Source: Atopomonas hussainii (GTDB lineage Bacteria; Pseudomonadota; Gammaproteobacteria; Pseudomonadales; Pseudomonadaceae). Taken from it: a DNA stretch of 64,000 nt. The stretch is taken from the NCBI RefSeq assembly GCF_900109735.1, contig NZ_FOAS01000014.1:62001-126000 (forward strand), read 5' to 3'. Shown piece by piece: positions 22,945-31,752 of this stretch (the first letter of the stretch is position 1; the number at the start of each line of letters is the position of its first letter). Below the pieces are notes generated by a model. The model did not search any database and was not told the DNA's origin. It saw only the letters and a program-made list of their open reading frames with translations. The position numbers and the translations under genes were made by a program.

Positions 22945-23408
22945 AGCTGCTCCCGAACCCTTTGCAGCAAGGCATCGCTGGCCGCTTCGATCAAATCCAA
23001 CACCTGTTCAAAGCCATCGGCGCCGCCGTAGTACGGGTCTGGCACTTCGCTTTCGCTTAAATCCGCCAAGGGCAAAAACAACTGCGGCTGTGTGCCACCG
23101 GCGAACTGACGGAGCTTCTGCAGATCAGCCAGATTGCTGCGATCCATCGCTAACACCCAGTCAAACCGAGCAAAATCAGTCGGTTGCACTTGGCGAGCAC
23201 GCAAAGTCTCAAGATCGTATCCGCGCTGCTTGGCTGCCGCACGGGTGCGGCTGTCCGGCGATTTGCCGATATGCCACGCCGCAGTGCCGGCTGAGTCGAT
23301 CTCAACGTGCTCGGCCAAACCCGCCGCTGCCACTTTGGCGCGAAATACGCCTTCGGCGGTGGGCGAGCGACAAATATTGCCTAAACAAACAAACAGCACA
23401 CGAATCAT
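22941..23408 (-). CDS. Low-molecular-weight protein-tyrosine phosphatase
   Basis: A 155-residue LMW-PTP. The P-loop [13 protein letters not shown] (C-x5-R-S, nucleophile Cys at residue ~8) is intact, and the catalytic Asp is in the C-terminal EVPDPYYGG (DPY motif). The ATG at 23406-23408 overlaps the kdsB stop; a longer frame upstream lies inside kdsB and is not used. Homologues act on tyrosine kinases or substrates in polysaccharide regulation, but no tyrosine kinase or exopolysaccharide gene lies here. The position between kdsB and murB is conserved in Pseudomonas. Confidence 0.94.
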   Translation of the reverse strand: MIRVLFVCLGNICRSPTAEGVFRAKVAAAGLAEHVEIDSAGTAAWHIGKSPDSRTRAAAKQRGYDLETLRARQVQPTDFARFDWVLAMDRSNLADLQKLRQFAGGTQPQLFLPLADLSESEVPDPYYGGADGFEQVLDLIEAASDALLQRVREQL

Positions 23409-24166
23409 GTACGACCTGCTAACAGCTGCCGCACGCGGGCTAAGTCTTCTGCGGTATCCACGCCCGCTGGCGGTGCTTCCAGCGCATCGGCCACATGAAT
23501 CGCCACGCCATGCCACAAGGCGCGCAGCTGCTCTAGGCACTCGGTGTTTTCATAGTCACACGGCCCCCAGCGCACAAAGTCACGCAAGAAGCCAGCACGG
23601 TAGGCATAGATGCCGATATGGCGACGGAACGGCACACCCGTCGGCAGCGCGTCACGATTAGCGGCGAAGGCATCGCGTGCCCACGGTAGCGGCGCACGCG
23701 AGAAGGTCAGCGCCAAGCCTTGCGCATTGCTCACCACCTTCACCACGTTAGGGTTAAACAGACTCGCTGCATCGCTGATCGGCTCGGCCAGCGTAGCAAT
23801 CCCCGCTTGCGGGTTCGCGGCTAAATTGGCCGCTACTTGATCGATAATCGCCGGCGGAATCAACGGCTCATCGCCCTGCACATTCACCACCAAGGCATCG
23901 TCAGGCAGACCTAACTGATCAGAGACTTCAGCCAGGCGATCGGTGCCAGAGTTATGCTCGGCGCGGGTCATCACCACTTCGGCACCGAAGGCCTGGCAAG
24001 CGGCTTGAATGCGCGCGTCGTCCGTTGCCACCACTACACGCCCGGCAGCGCTTTTTTTCGCCTGCTGCCACACATGCTGAATCATCGGCAGGCCGGCAAT
24101 CTCTTGCAGCGGTTTGCCGGGCAGGCGCGACGAGGCATAACGCGCCGGAATCACCACAGTAAACAT
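23405..24166 (-). CDS. kdsB: CMP-Kdo synthetase
   Basis: A 253-residue 3-deoxy-manno-octulosonate cytidylyltransferase, activating Kdo for the lipopolysaccharide inner core. Motifs: [15 protein letters not shown] (CTP binding), [42 protein letters not shown] and [14 protein letters not shown] start; its end overlaps the phosphatase start by 4 bases, and the small Trm112-like gene ends 3 bases upstream. Confidence 0.97.
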   Translation of the reverse strand: MFTVVIPARYASSRLPGKPLQEIAGLPMIQHVWQQAKKSAAGRVVVATDDARIQAACQAFGAEVVMTRAEHNSGTDRLAEVSDQLGLPDDALVVNVQGDEPLIPPAIIDQVAANLAANPQAGIATLAEPISDAASLFNPNVVKVVSNAQGLALTFSRAPLPWARDAFAANRDALPTGVPFRRHIGIYAYRAGFLRDFVRWGPCDYENTECLEQLRALWHGVAIHVADALEAPPAGVDTAEDLARVRQLLAGRT

Positions 24167-24169
24167 GGG

Positions 24170-24355
24170 TTATTTATCCAGACGTTCGTCAACGGTTAAG
24201 GTGCGTGCTTCGCCTTCCAGCATCACTGGAATACCGTCGCGAATCGGGTAAGCCAAGCCATCGGCCTTGCAGATCAGTTCGTGTTGATCGTCGCTGAGCT
24301 TCAGCGGGCCTTTGCACAGGGGGCAGGCGAGAATATCGAGCAGTTTCGGGTCCAT
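24170..24355 (-). CDS. Trm112-family protein (YcaR-like)
   Basis: A 61-residue protein with a zinc-ribbon-like core: CPLCKGPL near the N-terminus and a single further Cys in [21 protein letters not shown], the family's hallmark. Eukaryotic Trm112 activates methyltransferases; the bacterial role is unsettled. The gene sits between lpxK and kdsB, as in E. coli (ycaR) and Pseudomonas. GAGGTG precedes the ATG. Confidence 0.93.
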   Translation of the reverse strand: MDPKLLDILACPLCKGPLKLSDDQHELICKADGLAYPIRDGIPVMLEGEARTLTVDERLDK

Positions 24356-24364
24356 GGTGACACC

Positions 24365-25369
24365 TCAAACAGAGTGGGTACGCACCTTCGCCAAGAGTTG
24401 CTCATCCAGCCATGCGGTGAAGGCTGCCGACAGCTCCGCATCGACGGCCAAATACCACCAGTTATCGCGGGCAAACGCGCGGCATTTAACTGCGTCTTTT
24501 TCGGTCATCACCAGCGGCAATTCATCAGCCGGCAACGACGCGGCGGTATAGATAGCGTGATCGGCGAAGGCATGCCGAATCGGGCGCCAGTGTAACCCTT
24601 CCAAGGTAGTGAAGAAACGCTCGGGATTGCCAATGCCAGCAACCGCGTGCAGGGTTTGCCCGCTGGCAAAGTGGCTGAGCGCAACACGCTGCCCGCTCCG
24701 CACATTCACCAGCATGATGGGGCGCAACTGCATGGCGTAGCCGGAGGCATCATCCTGCAATGCCCCGTTGAGCAAGCAGGCATCGACATCATGCAGTCGC
24801 TCCAGCGGCTCACGCAGTGGCCCAGCCGGCAGACAGCGACCATTGCCTAAACCGCGCGCATGATCAATCACCACCAGCTCTAGGTCGCGACCTAGCGCAT
24901 GGTGCTGCAAGCCATCGTCACTTAAGAGGATATCCAGCGGCTCTTGGGCAAGCAGCGCTTGCGCCGCACGCGGACGATCTGGGTCGATCATCAACGGCAC
25001 GCCGCTGCGCTGCACCAGCATCAATGGCTCGTCGCCACATTCGGCAGCCTTGCCATCGGCGGTAACGCGCCACGGATAACTCGGCGGCTGAGCGCCATAA
25101 CCACGACTGACCACGCCAACGCGCAAGCCCAGCTGCCGACAGCGCTCGATTAGCCAGAGAATGGTCGGCGTCTTGCCCGTGCCGCCGACGGTGATATTGC
25201 CCACCACCAGCACAGGGACAGGGGCGCGGTAGACGACTTTCTCACCGCTTAAAAACTGCTGCCGCTGGCGGGCAACCACCTTGCGGTAGAGGCCCTCCAG
25301 CGGAGTGAGTACGTTGAGCAGCGGGTGCCCCTCATACCAAGCCTGCTGCAACCAGCGCGAAAGCCCCAC
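24365..25369 (-). CDS. lpxK: Tetraacyldisaccharide 4'-kinase
   Basis: A 334-residue inner-membrane-associated kinase phosphorylating the 4' position of the lipid A precursor. It has an N-terminal hydrophobic/amphipathic segment ([23 protein letters not shown]), the P-loop [40 protein letters not shown] and [10 protein letters not shown]. It starts with GTG immediately after the exbD stop (1-base spacing). Confidence 0.96.
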   Translation of the reverse strand: MGLSRWLQQAWYEGHPLLNVLTPLEGLYRKVVARQRQQFLSGEKVVYRAPVPVLVVGNITVGGTGKTPTILWLIERCRQLGLRVGVVSRGYGAQPPSYPWRVTADGKAAECGDEPLMLVQRSGVPLMIDPDRPRAAQALLAQEPLDILLSDDGLQHHALGRDLELVVIDHARGLGNGRCLPAGPLREPLERLHDVDACLLNGALQDDASGYAMQLRPIMLVNVRSGQRVALSHFASGQTLHAVAGIGNPERFFTTLEGLHWRPIRHAFADHAIYTAASLPADELPLVMTEKDAVKCRAFARDNWWYLAVDAELSAAFTAWLDEQLLAKVRTHSV

Positions 25370-25795
25370 TTACGGCGCCTCACTGGCCTCAACGGTGGTA
25401 ATGCGTAAGCGCGCAAAGCCCAGCTTGCCGGCGGCATCCATGGCAATCACCACGGCTTGGTGCGGAGTATTGGCATCGGCACTGATCACCACAGGCAACT
25501 CGGCATTGCCCTTGGATTCGCGCTGTAAAGCGGCCATCAAGGTGCTCAAATCGTGCTTATTGAGGTTTTGCCCGTTAAGGGCAAACTCACCGCCGGCACT
25601 GATCAAAATTTCCAGCGTGTCTGGGGTTTGCTCAGCTGGCGCGGCGCTGCTGGCTTCCGGCAGATCAACGCGTAACTGCGTTTCGCGGGTGAACGTGGTG
25701 GTCACCACGAAAAACAGCAGCAGAATGAACACCACATCGATGAGTGAGGCCAGATTGATGCTGACCTCTTCACGGGGGCGGCGACGGAACTTCAC
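25370..25795 (-). CDS. exbD: ExbD/TolR-family proton-channel protein
   Basis: A 141-residue protein with one membrane helix (residues ~12-35, INLASLIDVVFILLLFFVVTTTF), which carries the conserved Asp of the ExbD/TolR proton path, and a periplasmic domain. With ExbB it energises TonB-type systems. It lies in the lpxK operon rather than beside tonB, an arrangement shared with Pseudomonas (second exbBD set). GTG start overlaps the exbB stop (GTGA). Two TonB-dependent receptors are encoded elsewhere in the window, but no tonB. Confidence 0.92.
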   Translation of the reverse strand: MKFRRRPREEVSINLASLIDVVFILLLFFVVTTTFTRETQLRVDLPEASSAAPAEQTPDTLEILISAGGEFALNGQNLNKHDLSTLMAALQRESKGNAELPVVISADANTPHQAVVIAMDAAGKLGFARLRITTVEASEAP

Positions 25796-26424
25796 GCCTT
25801 GCCCTCGCCCATGTCCACGTCACGGTTGCCTTGCACGACTTCCACCAGCTTGACCGCTTCTTGCTCCATACCGACGACCAGTTCGTCGACACGGCGCTGC
25901 AAATAGCGATGGAAGAACAGCGCAGGAATTGCCACCATCAAACCAGCGGCGGTGGTGATCAAGGCCTTCGAAATACCACTGGCGAGAATCGGCGCATTGG
26001 CCATGCCGGCACCGGTGAAGGCGCTAAAAATCTCGATCATCCCCAGCACAGTACCGAGCAAGCCCAGCAGCGGCGCAACCGCAGCAATAGTGCCGAGGGC
26101 GTTGAGGTATTTTTCCAAGTCGTGAATCACGCGCTGCGCGGCTTCTTCGATGCACTCTTTCATGATCTCGCGACCATGCTTGGAGTTCGCCAAACCGGCG
26201 GCAAGAATTTCCCCCAGCGGCGAGTCGGAGCGCAGCTCGCGCAGCTTTTGACTGTTCAGTTGTTTCTCTTTGATCCAGCGCCACACTTGGCCGACCAAGT
26301 GCGCCGGTGTGACCTTACTGGGGCGCAGCGACCATAAACGCTCAGCCGTAATGGCTGCCGCCACGATCGAGCTCAAGATAATCGGCAGCATCATCCAACC
26401 GCCTGCCTTGACCAATTCCCACAC
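25792..26424 (-). CDS. exbB: ExbB/TolQ-family proton-channel protein
   Basis: A 210-residue MotA/TolQ/ExbB protein with three membrane helices: ~8-28 (GGWMMLPIILSSIVAAAIT), ~105-130 (LGTIAAVAPLLGLLGTVLGMIEIF) and ~150-172 (ALITTAAGLMVAIPALFFHRYL). I chose GTG 26424 (reads WELVKAGGWMMLPI) because GGGGG stands 8 bases before it and it gives the usual N-terminus; a TTG at 26439 is the alternative. It forms the first gene of the exbB-exbD-lpxK-trm112-kdsB-ptp-murB run. Confidence 0.92.
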   Translation of the reverse strand: MWELVKAGGWMMLPIILSSIVAAAITAERLWSLRPSKVTPAHLVGQVWRWIKEKQLNSQKLRELRSDSPLGEILAAGLANSKHGREIMKECIEEAAQRVIHDLEKYLNALGTIAAVAPLLGLLGTVLGMIEIFSAFTGAGMANAPILASGISKALITTAAGLMVAIPALFFHRYLQRRVDELVVGMEQEAVKLVEVVQGNRDVDMGEGKA

Positions 26425-26504
26425 AGCAAGATCCCCCAAAAATCATGGACTTATAATGGTGCGCCACTGTAGCACAGGCGCACTGGACAACAGCGCGGCA
26501 GCTC

Positions 26505-28706
26505 TCATTTTTCGCGCCAGAATCCCCAGCGGGCAACGGCACGCTCCGGCTGCGGGCTATCGCCACCTAGACGCCAACGTAGGCTGCCATCGACGCCGGT
26601 ATCGTATATCAGGCTTGCCGCTGCTCGGTAGCGCGCCAACACCGCCGGATGCGGATGAGCAAAGGCGTTATACGCCCCGCGACTAAACACGACATGAGCC
26701 GGCTTAAGCGTTTGAATAAACCGTGCCGATGATGAACTGTTGCTGCCATGATGCGGCGCAATCAGCCAATCGGCGCTCAGCCATGCTTCGCGAAGTAGCG
26801 CTGCCTCTTCACGCTGGCCGATATCACCGGTCAGCAACACCGACTGATCTCTTGCACGCACGTGCAGTACACACGAGGCGGCGTTTCCCTCTTCGCCTTC
26901 GGCCTGCCAAAGCCTAAAGCTCACCCCCTGCCACTGCCATGTTTGATGGGCTAAGCAGGGGCTACTGTCTGGCAAAGCCTCGCCGGCAATGACTGCTTTG
27001 GTTGGGATTTGCTGGGTCAGCACTTGCAGCCCTCCAGCGTGGTCATTGTCGGCATGACTGATGAGCAAAACATCCAACGCCGGCCAGCCGCGTTGACGTA
27101 AATATGGGATAACGACCTGCTCCGCTCGACTGCCGCCAGCCCAAGCGCTACCGGTGTCGTAAAGCAACACCTGCTCGGCCGTTTCAACCAGCACAGCCAG
27201 CCCCTGCCCTACATCTAATACAGTGATCTGCGCCTGACCGTGCGGCGGACGCTCCTTAGGCCAGAGCAACCCAAGCACTAACAAAGGAACCGCCAAACCA
27301 TAAAGCGGCATGATTCTGGGCAACAGCAGTAATAAAGAGGCCAGCAACAACAAGGCAGACTGCCAACCACTGATCATGGGCAGCGGCCAGCTGCCGGCGT
27401 GCTCCACAAGCCAGGTAAAAAATGCAAAGCACATCGTTAGCAATGCACCGGCCAGCGACAGCACGACTTCAGCCGCACTGCTGACCGGCAATAGCAAGCA
27501 GCCCAGCAAAGCCAGCGGTACAACCACAAACCCCAGCAAAGGGATGGCCACTAAATTAGCCAACAAGCCAAGTCCACTGCCGGGCAAGTCGTGCCAATTC
27601 AGCCAGGGCAGCAAGGCCCAGCCAATTAACCATTGCAGGGCGATTAGTTCGAGCCACCACGACCGCCGGAGCAAGCGCCCGTGGGCGTATGCCAAGAGCA
27701 GCGCCACCGCCACGAACGACAGCCAAAAGCCTGCCTGCAAGGGCGCCATCGGCTGTAATAGCAGCACCAAGAGCAGCGCCAACCACCACGCCAGCCACGG
27801 GCTTAAGGCCCGCGCGCCCCAGCGGCAGAGCAGAAACACCAGCAACATCAGCCAAGCACGTTGCACCGGCAAAGACCATGCAGCCAACCAGGCGTACAGC
27901 GTGGCCAACAGCAAGCTCACGCAAAAAGCGGCGTCCCGCCAATACTCACTGGCGGGCACCCAAGGGATGCGTCGCAGCACACTGACCAAGCCAAAGGCAA
28001 ACGCCGCCAGCAGCGCAATGTGTGAGCCAGACACCACAAACAAGTGCACCGTGCCGGTTTGCTGCAATAACGCCCAGCGCTCAGCCGCCATTGCACTGCC
28101 ATCGGCCAGCGTGAGCGCCAGCAAGGCATCGGTATTGGGCACATCGAGCGCTAATAACTGCTCACGCAAGCGTTGGCGAAAGCTGGCCTGCGGCACATCC
28201 TCCAAGAGCTGCGCCTGCTTAACCACGGCATAAGCACCAACCCCTTGGCTGGCCAACCAGCGCGCTTTGTCGAAGCCCGCGAAGCTGGTCAAGCCAGCCT
28301 GGCGCCTCAGGCTAACCAACCAACGCCATTGCTGGCCCTGCTTAAGCGCAGGCGCCTCTGGCCACACCAGCCATATTTTTTCTGGCAGACGTGTCCGTCG
28401 CGAATAGGCACCCTCTACCAACAGCGCTGCCGTTGTGGCGTGCCATTGTGGTGCGTGCTCAATCTGTGCGGTTACCCATAAACGTGCGCCATCGAAGCGC
28501 GGCTCTAAGCGGTCAGCCTGCCAGCTCGATAGCGACCACTGCGCCACTGCCAAGCCGGCAAATAAGCTGGCTACAACGAGCCAACGCTTGGCAACCAAGA
28601 AGCCGATCAACAATAACGTCAACAGAAGATGGCTAGACTCAAGAGATGCCGGAAACACCCGTATACACAGCAAGCCCACAACAAAGGCGATTAGTCCTTT
28701 GTGCAT
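26505..28706 (-). CDS. comEC: DNA internalisation protein ComEC/Rec2
   Basis: A 733-residue inner-membrane channel protein that passes single-stranded DNA into the cytoplasm during transformation. Layout: N-terminal membrane helices and an OB-like domain (LWVTAQIEHAPQWHATTAALL), then the Competence domain with many helices (LFVVSGSHIALLAAFAFGLV), then a C-terminal metallo-beta-lactamase fold (LDVGQGLAVLVET, ISHADNDHAGG, LTGDIG, APHHGSNSSS). The ATG at 28704-28706 was chosen because AGGG lies 6 bases upstream. It is divergent from the DUF2062 gene; comEA is 0.6 kb away. Confidence 0.95.
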   Translation of the reverse strand: MHKGLIAFVVGLLCIRVFPASLESSHLLLTLLLIGFLVAKRWLVVASLFAGLAVAQWSLSSWQADRLEPRFDGARLWVTAQIEHAPQWHATTAALLVEGAYSRRTRLPEKIWLVWPEAPALKQGQQWRWLVSLRRQAGLTSFAGFDKARWLASQGVGAYAVVKQAQLLEDVPQASFRQRLREQLLALDVPNTDALLALTLADGSAMAAERWALLQQTGTVHLFVVSGSHIALLAAFAFGLVSVLRRIPWVPASEYWRDAAFCVSLLLATLYAWLAAWSLPVQRAWLMLLVFLLCRWGARALSPWLAWWLALLLVLLLQPMAPLQAGFWLSFVAVALLLAYAHGRLLRRSWWLELIALQWLIGWALLPWLNWHDLPGSGLGLLANLVAIPLLGFVVVPLALLGCLLLPVSSAAEVVLSLAGALLTMCFAFFTWLVEHAGSWPLPMISGWQSALLLLASLLLLLPRIMPLYGLAVPLLVLGLLWPKERPPHGQAQITVLDVGQGLAVLVETAEQVLLYDTGSAWAGGSRAEQVVIPYLRQRGWPALDVLLISHADNDHAGGLQVLTQQIPTKAVIAGEALPDSSPCLAHQTWQWQGVSFRLWQAEGEEGNAASCVLHVRARDQSVLLTGDIGQREEAALLREAWLSADWLIAPHHGSNSSSSARFIQTLKPAHVVFSRGAYNAFAHPHPAVLARYRAAASLIYDTGVDGSLRWRLGGDSPQPERAVARWGFWREK

Positions 28707-28757
28707 ATAGAGCCCTCGGCGCTTTGTCGGCATAATAGCCGCGCCTCAGCGAGTCGA

Positions 28758-29291
28758 ATGAACATGCCCCGCCGTATCATCAAGCGCTATTTGCCCAGCC
28801 CCGAAGCGATCAAAAGCAACAAGTCTTTGCGCTTTATGGGGGACGTGATTCATGACCCAAACCTTTGGCATCTCAATCGGCATTCCGTTGCGCGGGCTAT
28901 GGCAGTGGGCCTCTTCTGGGCATTAATCCCCATGCCGATGCAAATGGTCGCCGCCGCCATTTTTGCGGTGATGTGGCGGGCCAACCTACCCATTTCCATC
29001 GCCTTGGTGTGGCTGACCAACCCACTGACCATGCCGCCAATTTTTTATTGCACCTATAAACTCGGCGCTTGGATGCTCGACACGCCGCCGTTAGCGTTTC
29101 CAGAGAAACTAGACTTGGCTTGGTTTGAGCAGATTTTCTTAGAACACTGGCAGCCGCTGTATGCTGGCTCTGTGGTAATCGGCCTTGGCATGGCCGTGTT
29201 GGGCTATTTCACCGCCCATCTGCTATGGCGCTGGTGGGTGGCTAAAAGCTGGCGGCAACGCAAACAACGCCGCCTGCTCCGTAAACCCTAA
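28758..29291 (+). CDS. DUF2062 membrane protein
   Basis: A 177-residue DUF2062 protein. Conserved start PRRIIKRYLPSPEAIKSNKSLRF and DPNLWHLNRHSVARAMAVGLFWALIPMP, then hydrophobic segments (MVAAAIFAVMW, ISIALVWLTNPLTMPPIFY, VVIGLGMAVLGYFTAHLLW) and a basic tail. The start is uncertain: ATG 28758 or ATG 28764, neither with a strong ribosome site. It is convergent with comEA, ending 3 bases away. Function unknown. Confidence 0.88.
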   Translation: MNMPRRIIKRYLPSPEAIKSNKSLRFMGDVIHDPNLWHLNRHSVARAMAVGLFWALIPMPMQMVAAAIFAVMWRANLPISIALVWLTNPLTMPPIFYCTYKLGAWMLDTPPLAFPEKLDLAWFEQIFLEHWQPLYAGSVVIGLGMAVLGYFTAHLLWRWWVAKSWRQRKQRRLLRKP

Positions 29292-29294
29292 GGG

Positions 29295-29594
29295 TTACTT
29301 CAAGCTCAATCGGGTGCGATTGTTTTCCAGAATCGCTGGCCCGATGCCCTTCACTTCCAACAACTCATCCAACGTCTGAAACGGCCCATGTTCGTTGCGG
29401 TAGGCCACAATCGCTTGCGCCTTGGCAGGGCCAACGCCGTGCAGAGCACGATCGAGGGTCGTTTCGTCAGCAGTATTGATGTTGATGGTGGCCACTTCGG
29501 CTTGCACCGCCGCAACGGGTTGCTCCGTAGCGACTGCCGCGTTAGCCATAGCCAAAGAAAGGGACAACAGAACAGCGTGCACATGATTGCGCAT
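29295..29594 (-). CDS. comEA: ComEA-type helix-hairpin-helix DNA-binding protein
   Basis: A 99-residue exported protein. A signal peptide (~residues 1-22, HAVLLSLSLAMANAAVA) is followed by the ComEA domain with two helix-hairpin-helix units: ININTADETTLDRALHGVGPAKAQAI and LDELLEVKGIGPAILENNR. ComEA binds incoming double-stranded DNA in the periplasm. The ATG at 29592-29594 has a near-perfect ribosome site, AGGAGGTGA. Downstream of the same intergenic region lies sixA; comEC is nearby on the same strand but separate. Confidence 0.92.
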   Translation of the reverse strand: MRNHVHAVLLSLSLAMANAAVATEQPVAAVQAEVATININTADETTLDRALHGVGPAKAQAIVAYRNEHGPFQTLDELLEVKGIGPAILENNRTRLSLK

Positions 29595-29692
29595 AGGATT
29601 CACCTCCTGTGAAAGTTGGATGCAGCACTTCCGAAGCTGCACAGCAAACCCTAGTCCAGCTTTAACTAAACACAAGCACGGCGAAAAAATAT

Positions 29693-30157
29693 TTATGCGT
29701 GGCGGGTCTGCACAACGTGCATGAGTCCCGGCGCCACAAAATCGCCCTCCAGCGCCACTAAGCTTGCCGGCGCCATGGGGTAATAGCCTTGTAGATGCCC
29801 GTCAACCAATAGGCTGACTAACTGACTCACCAAGGGTTGATGGCTGACCAGCAAAACCTCCCAAACCTGTTCTTCGCCCTGCATGCGCTCCAGCGCATCA
29901 ATCACCTGCTCAGGCGAAACATCGGGGGTTAGCCAGTCGACCGTTTGCGCCGTGAGCCCAAGTGGTCGCAGCACTTCGGCGCAGGTTTGCTGCGCACGCA
30001 GGTAAGGGCTGACGAAGACACGATCTATAGCGGCATGCTGAGCGATAAACTGCCCAACCCCTTGCGCCTGAGTGAGCCCCGTTGACGTCAGCGGGCGCTC
30101 TCGATCGCTAGCGGCCTGAGCCTGTGCTTCGCCATGGCGCAAAACCCAAACCTTCAT
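29693..30157 (-). CDS. sixA: Phosphohistidine phosphatase SixA
   Basis: A 154-residue histidine phosphatase. The RHG motif (WVLRHGEAQAQ) holds the nucleophilic His; a second His is in VLLVSHQPLVSQL. E. coli SixA removes phosphate from phosphohistidine of ArcB and of the nitrogen PTS protein NPr. The target here is unknown. It overlaps the DUF4389 gene by ATGA and is last in a gpsA-DUF4389-sixA run. Confidence 0.93.
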   Translation of the reverse strand: MKVWVLRHGEAQAQAASDRERPLTSTGLTQAQGVGQFIAQHAAIDRVFVSPYLRAQQTCAEVLRPLGLTAQTVDWLTPDVSPEQVIDALERMQGEEQVWEVLLVSHQPLVSQLVSLLVDGHLQGYYPMAPASLVALEGDFVAPGLMHVVQTRHA

Positions 30158-30498
30158 AGTTTGGGTTCTTCATCGCGCGCCGGGTGGGCAGCCGGCGGTA
30201 CAACATGCGCAGGCTCGCCCTGCGGGGCAGCGGCTGTTGGCCAATCAGCCACGGGCCAGGGCTTTTCATCGGTGTTAAAGGTCATAAAGCGGCCGATGTG
30301 CGCCATGAACTGACTCAAGCTGTCACCAAAGCTGAGCAAGTTGGCGCTTGGTGCGCCGTAAAACAGGCGGTAGCCCAGCTGCAAAAGCACCACCAAACCC
30401 AAGAGCATTTCGCCCAAGTGCCACGCGATAAAAAAGAACAACATCCATGCAAGCCGCAGAATCAATGACTCGCGTGCTTGCTGTTTGGCCATATCCAT
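30154..30498 (-). CDS. DUF4389 membrane protein
   Basis: A 114-residue protein with a membrane hairpin (~residues 13-42, LAWMLFFFIAWHLGEMLLGLVVLLQLGY) followed by FYGAPSANLLSFGDSLSQFMAHIGRFMTFNTDEKPWPVADWP, the DUF4389 hallmark, and a proline-rich cytoplasmic or periplasmic tail. The ATG at 30496-30498 has GGGAGAG 6 bases upstream; the longer ATG at 30519 lacks a site. Cotranscribed with gpsA and sixA. Function unknown. Confidence 0.85.
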   Translation of the reverse strand: MDMAKQQARESLILRLAWMLFFFIAWHLGEMLLGLVVLLQLGYRLFYGAPSANLLSFGDSLSQFMAHIGRFMTFNTDEKPWPVADWPTAAAPQGEPAHVVPPAAHPARDEEPKL

Positions 30499-30522
30499 CG
30501 AGAGCTCTCCCTTGTGCATGGT

Positions 30523-31557
30523 TTAAACGTGATCGCTAAAGCCTTGTGTCGGAATGAAATCAACGTCACTTTTCGCTTCACCGCTCATTAATTGCGCAAT
30601 GACTTGCTGCAAGGTCATCCCTTGGAAAATAACGGCAAACAGGCCAGCCACCAAGGGCATATAGACCCCCAGCTCATCGGCTTTTTCCTTAAGGGCCTTA
30701 AGCGTATTAACCCCTTCGGCGACCTGACCAAGCTCGCTCACCGCTTGCTCCAGCGTAGTGCCCTGCCCTAAAGCGTAGCCCACCTGAAAGTTACGGCTCT
30801 TCGGCGAGGTGCAGGTCACGATCAAGTCGCCCACCCCAGCCAAACCCAGGAACGTCATGGGGTTTGCGCCCAAATGCACGGCAAGCCGCGTCATTTCCGC
30901 CAACGCCCGAGTGATCAGCATGCTTTTGGTGTTCTCACCCATATCCAGCGCTGCGGCCATGCCGGCGATAATCGCGTAGACATTCTTTAGCGCACCACCC
31001 AGCTCAACCCCAAAACGATCACGACTGGCATAAACCCGCAAGGTGCGGCCATGCAAAGCGGACTGCACCGCTTTACAAAGCGCCTCATCCTCACTGGCAA
31101 TCACTGTTGCGGTGAGTGCATTGGCGGCAATTTCGCCGGCAAGGTTGGGGCCGGACAGCACACCGATTGCAGCATCGGCAACCACTTCCTCGATGATTTG
31201 GCTCATCAGCTTGAAGCTGTGCTGTTCAATGCCTTTGGTGGTGCTGACAAGGTATTTGCCGTGCAAGCTGGCCGCAATGGGAGGCAACACACTGCGCAGC
31301 GCGCTCGAGGGCAAAGCGACAAAAATAAGCTGGCACTGCAGCAGCACCGCGCGCAAATCGGTGGTTGCCAAAATACCTTCCGGCAGCGCCACTTGGCTTA
31401 AATAGCGCGGGTTACGGCGTTCCAGATTAATGGCTTGCGCTTGCTCGCTATCGCGCATCCAAAACAAGACTTCACGACCATTTTCTGCCAACACCTTGGC
31501 CAAGGCGGTGCCAAAGCTGCCACCACCAAGTACCGCAACGGGTTGTTTTTCCTGCAT
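30523..31557 (-). CDS. gpsA: NAD(P)-dependent glycerol-3-phosphate dehydrogenase
   Basis: A 344-residue enzyme reducing dihydroxyacetone phosphate to sn-glycerol-3-phosphate for phospholipids. Motifs: the dinucleotide fold [38 protein letters not shown], the catalytic Lys region [15 protein letters not shown], and [17 protein letters not shown] start. In Pseudomonas it lies close to fabA-fabB, as here. It is divergent from the TonB receptor/sensor-kinase operon. Confidence 0.97.
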   Translation of the reverse strand: MQEKQPVAVLGGGSFGTALAKVLAENGREVLFWMRDSEQAQAINLERRNPRYLSQVALPEGILATTDLRAVLLQCQLIFVALPSSALRSVLPPIAASLHGKYLVSTTKGIEQHSFKLMSQIIEEVVADAAIGVLSGPNLAGEIAANALTATVIASEDEALCKAVQSALHGRTLRVYASRDRFGVELGGALKNVYAIIAGMAAALDMGENTKSMLITRALAEMTRLAVHLGANPMTFLGLAGVGDLIVTCTSPKSRNFQVGYALGQGTTLEQAVSELGQVAEGVNTLKALKEKADELGVYMPLVAGLFAVIFQGMTLQQVIAQLMSGEAKSDVDFIPTQGFSDHV

Positions 31558-31752
31558 AAAATCAGCCTCTTAGCTATTCAGGCTTGTCGTTAAAACGATG
31601 CGCGCACTATGGCGATTAATTACCTTAGATGCAAAACCTTGACTGTATTTTTCCACGATTCTGCCGATCACCCAGCATGCCGGCAAAAGACTGGCAATAT
31701 CAAAGGCTTGGGTTAAGATACGGTGAAACAACAGTTAACTAAGGAGCTGCCA

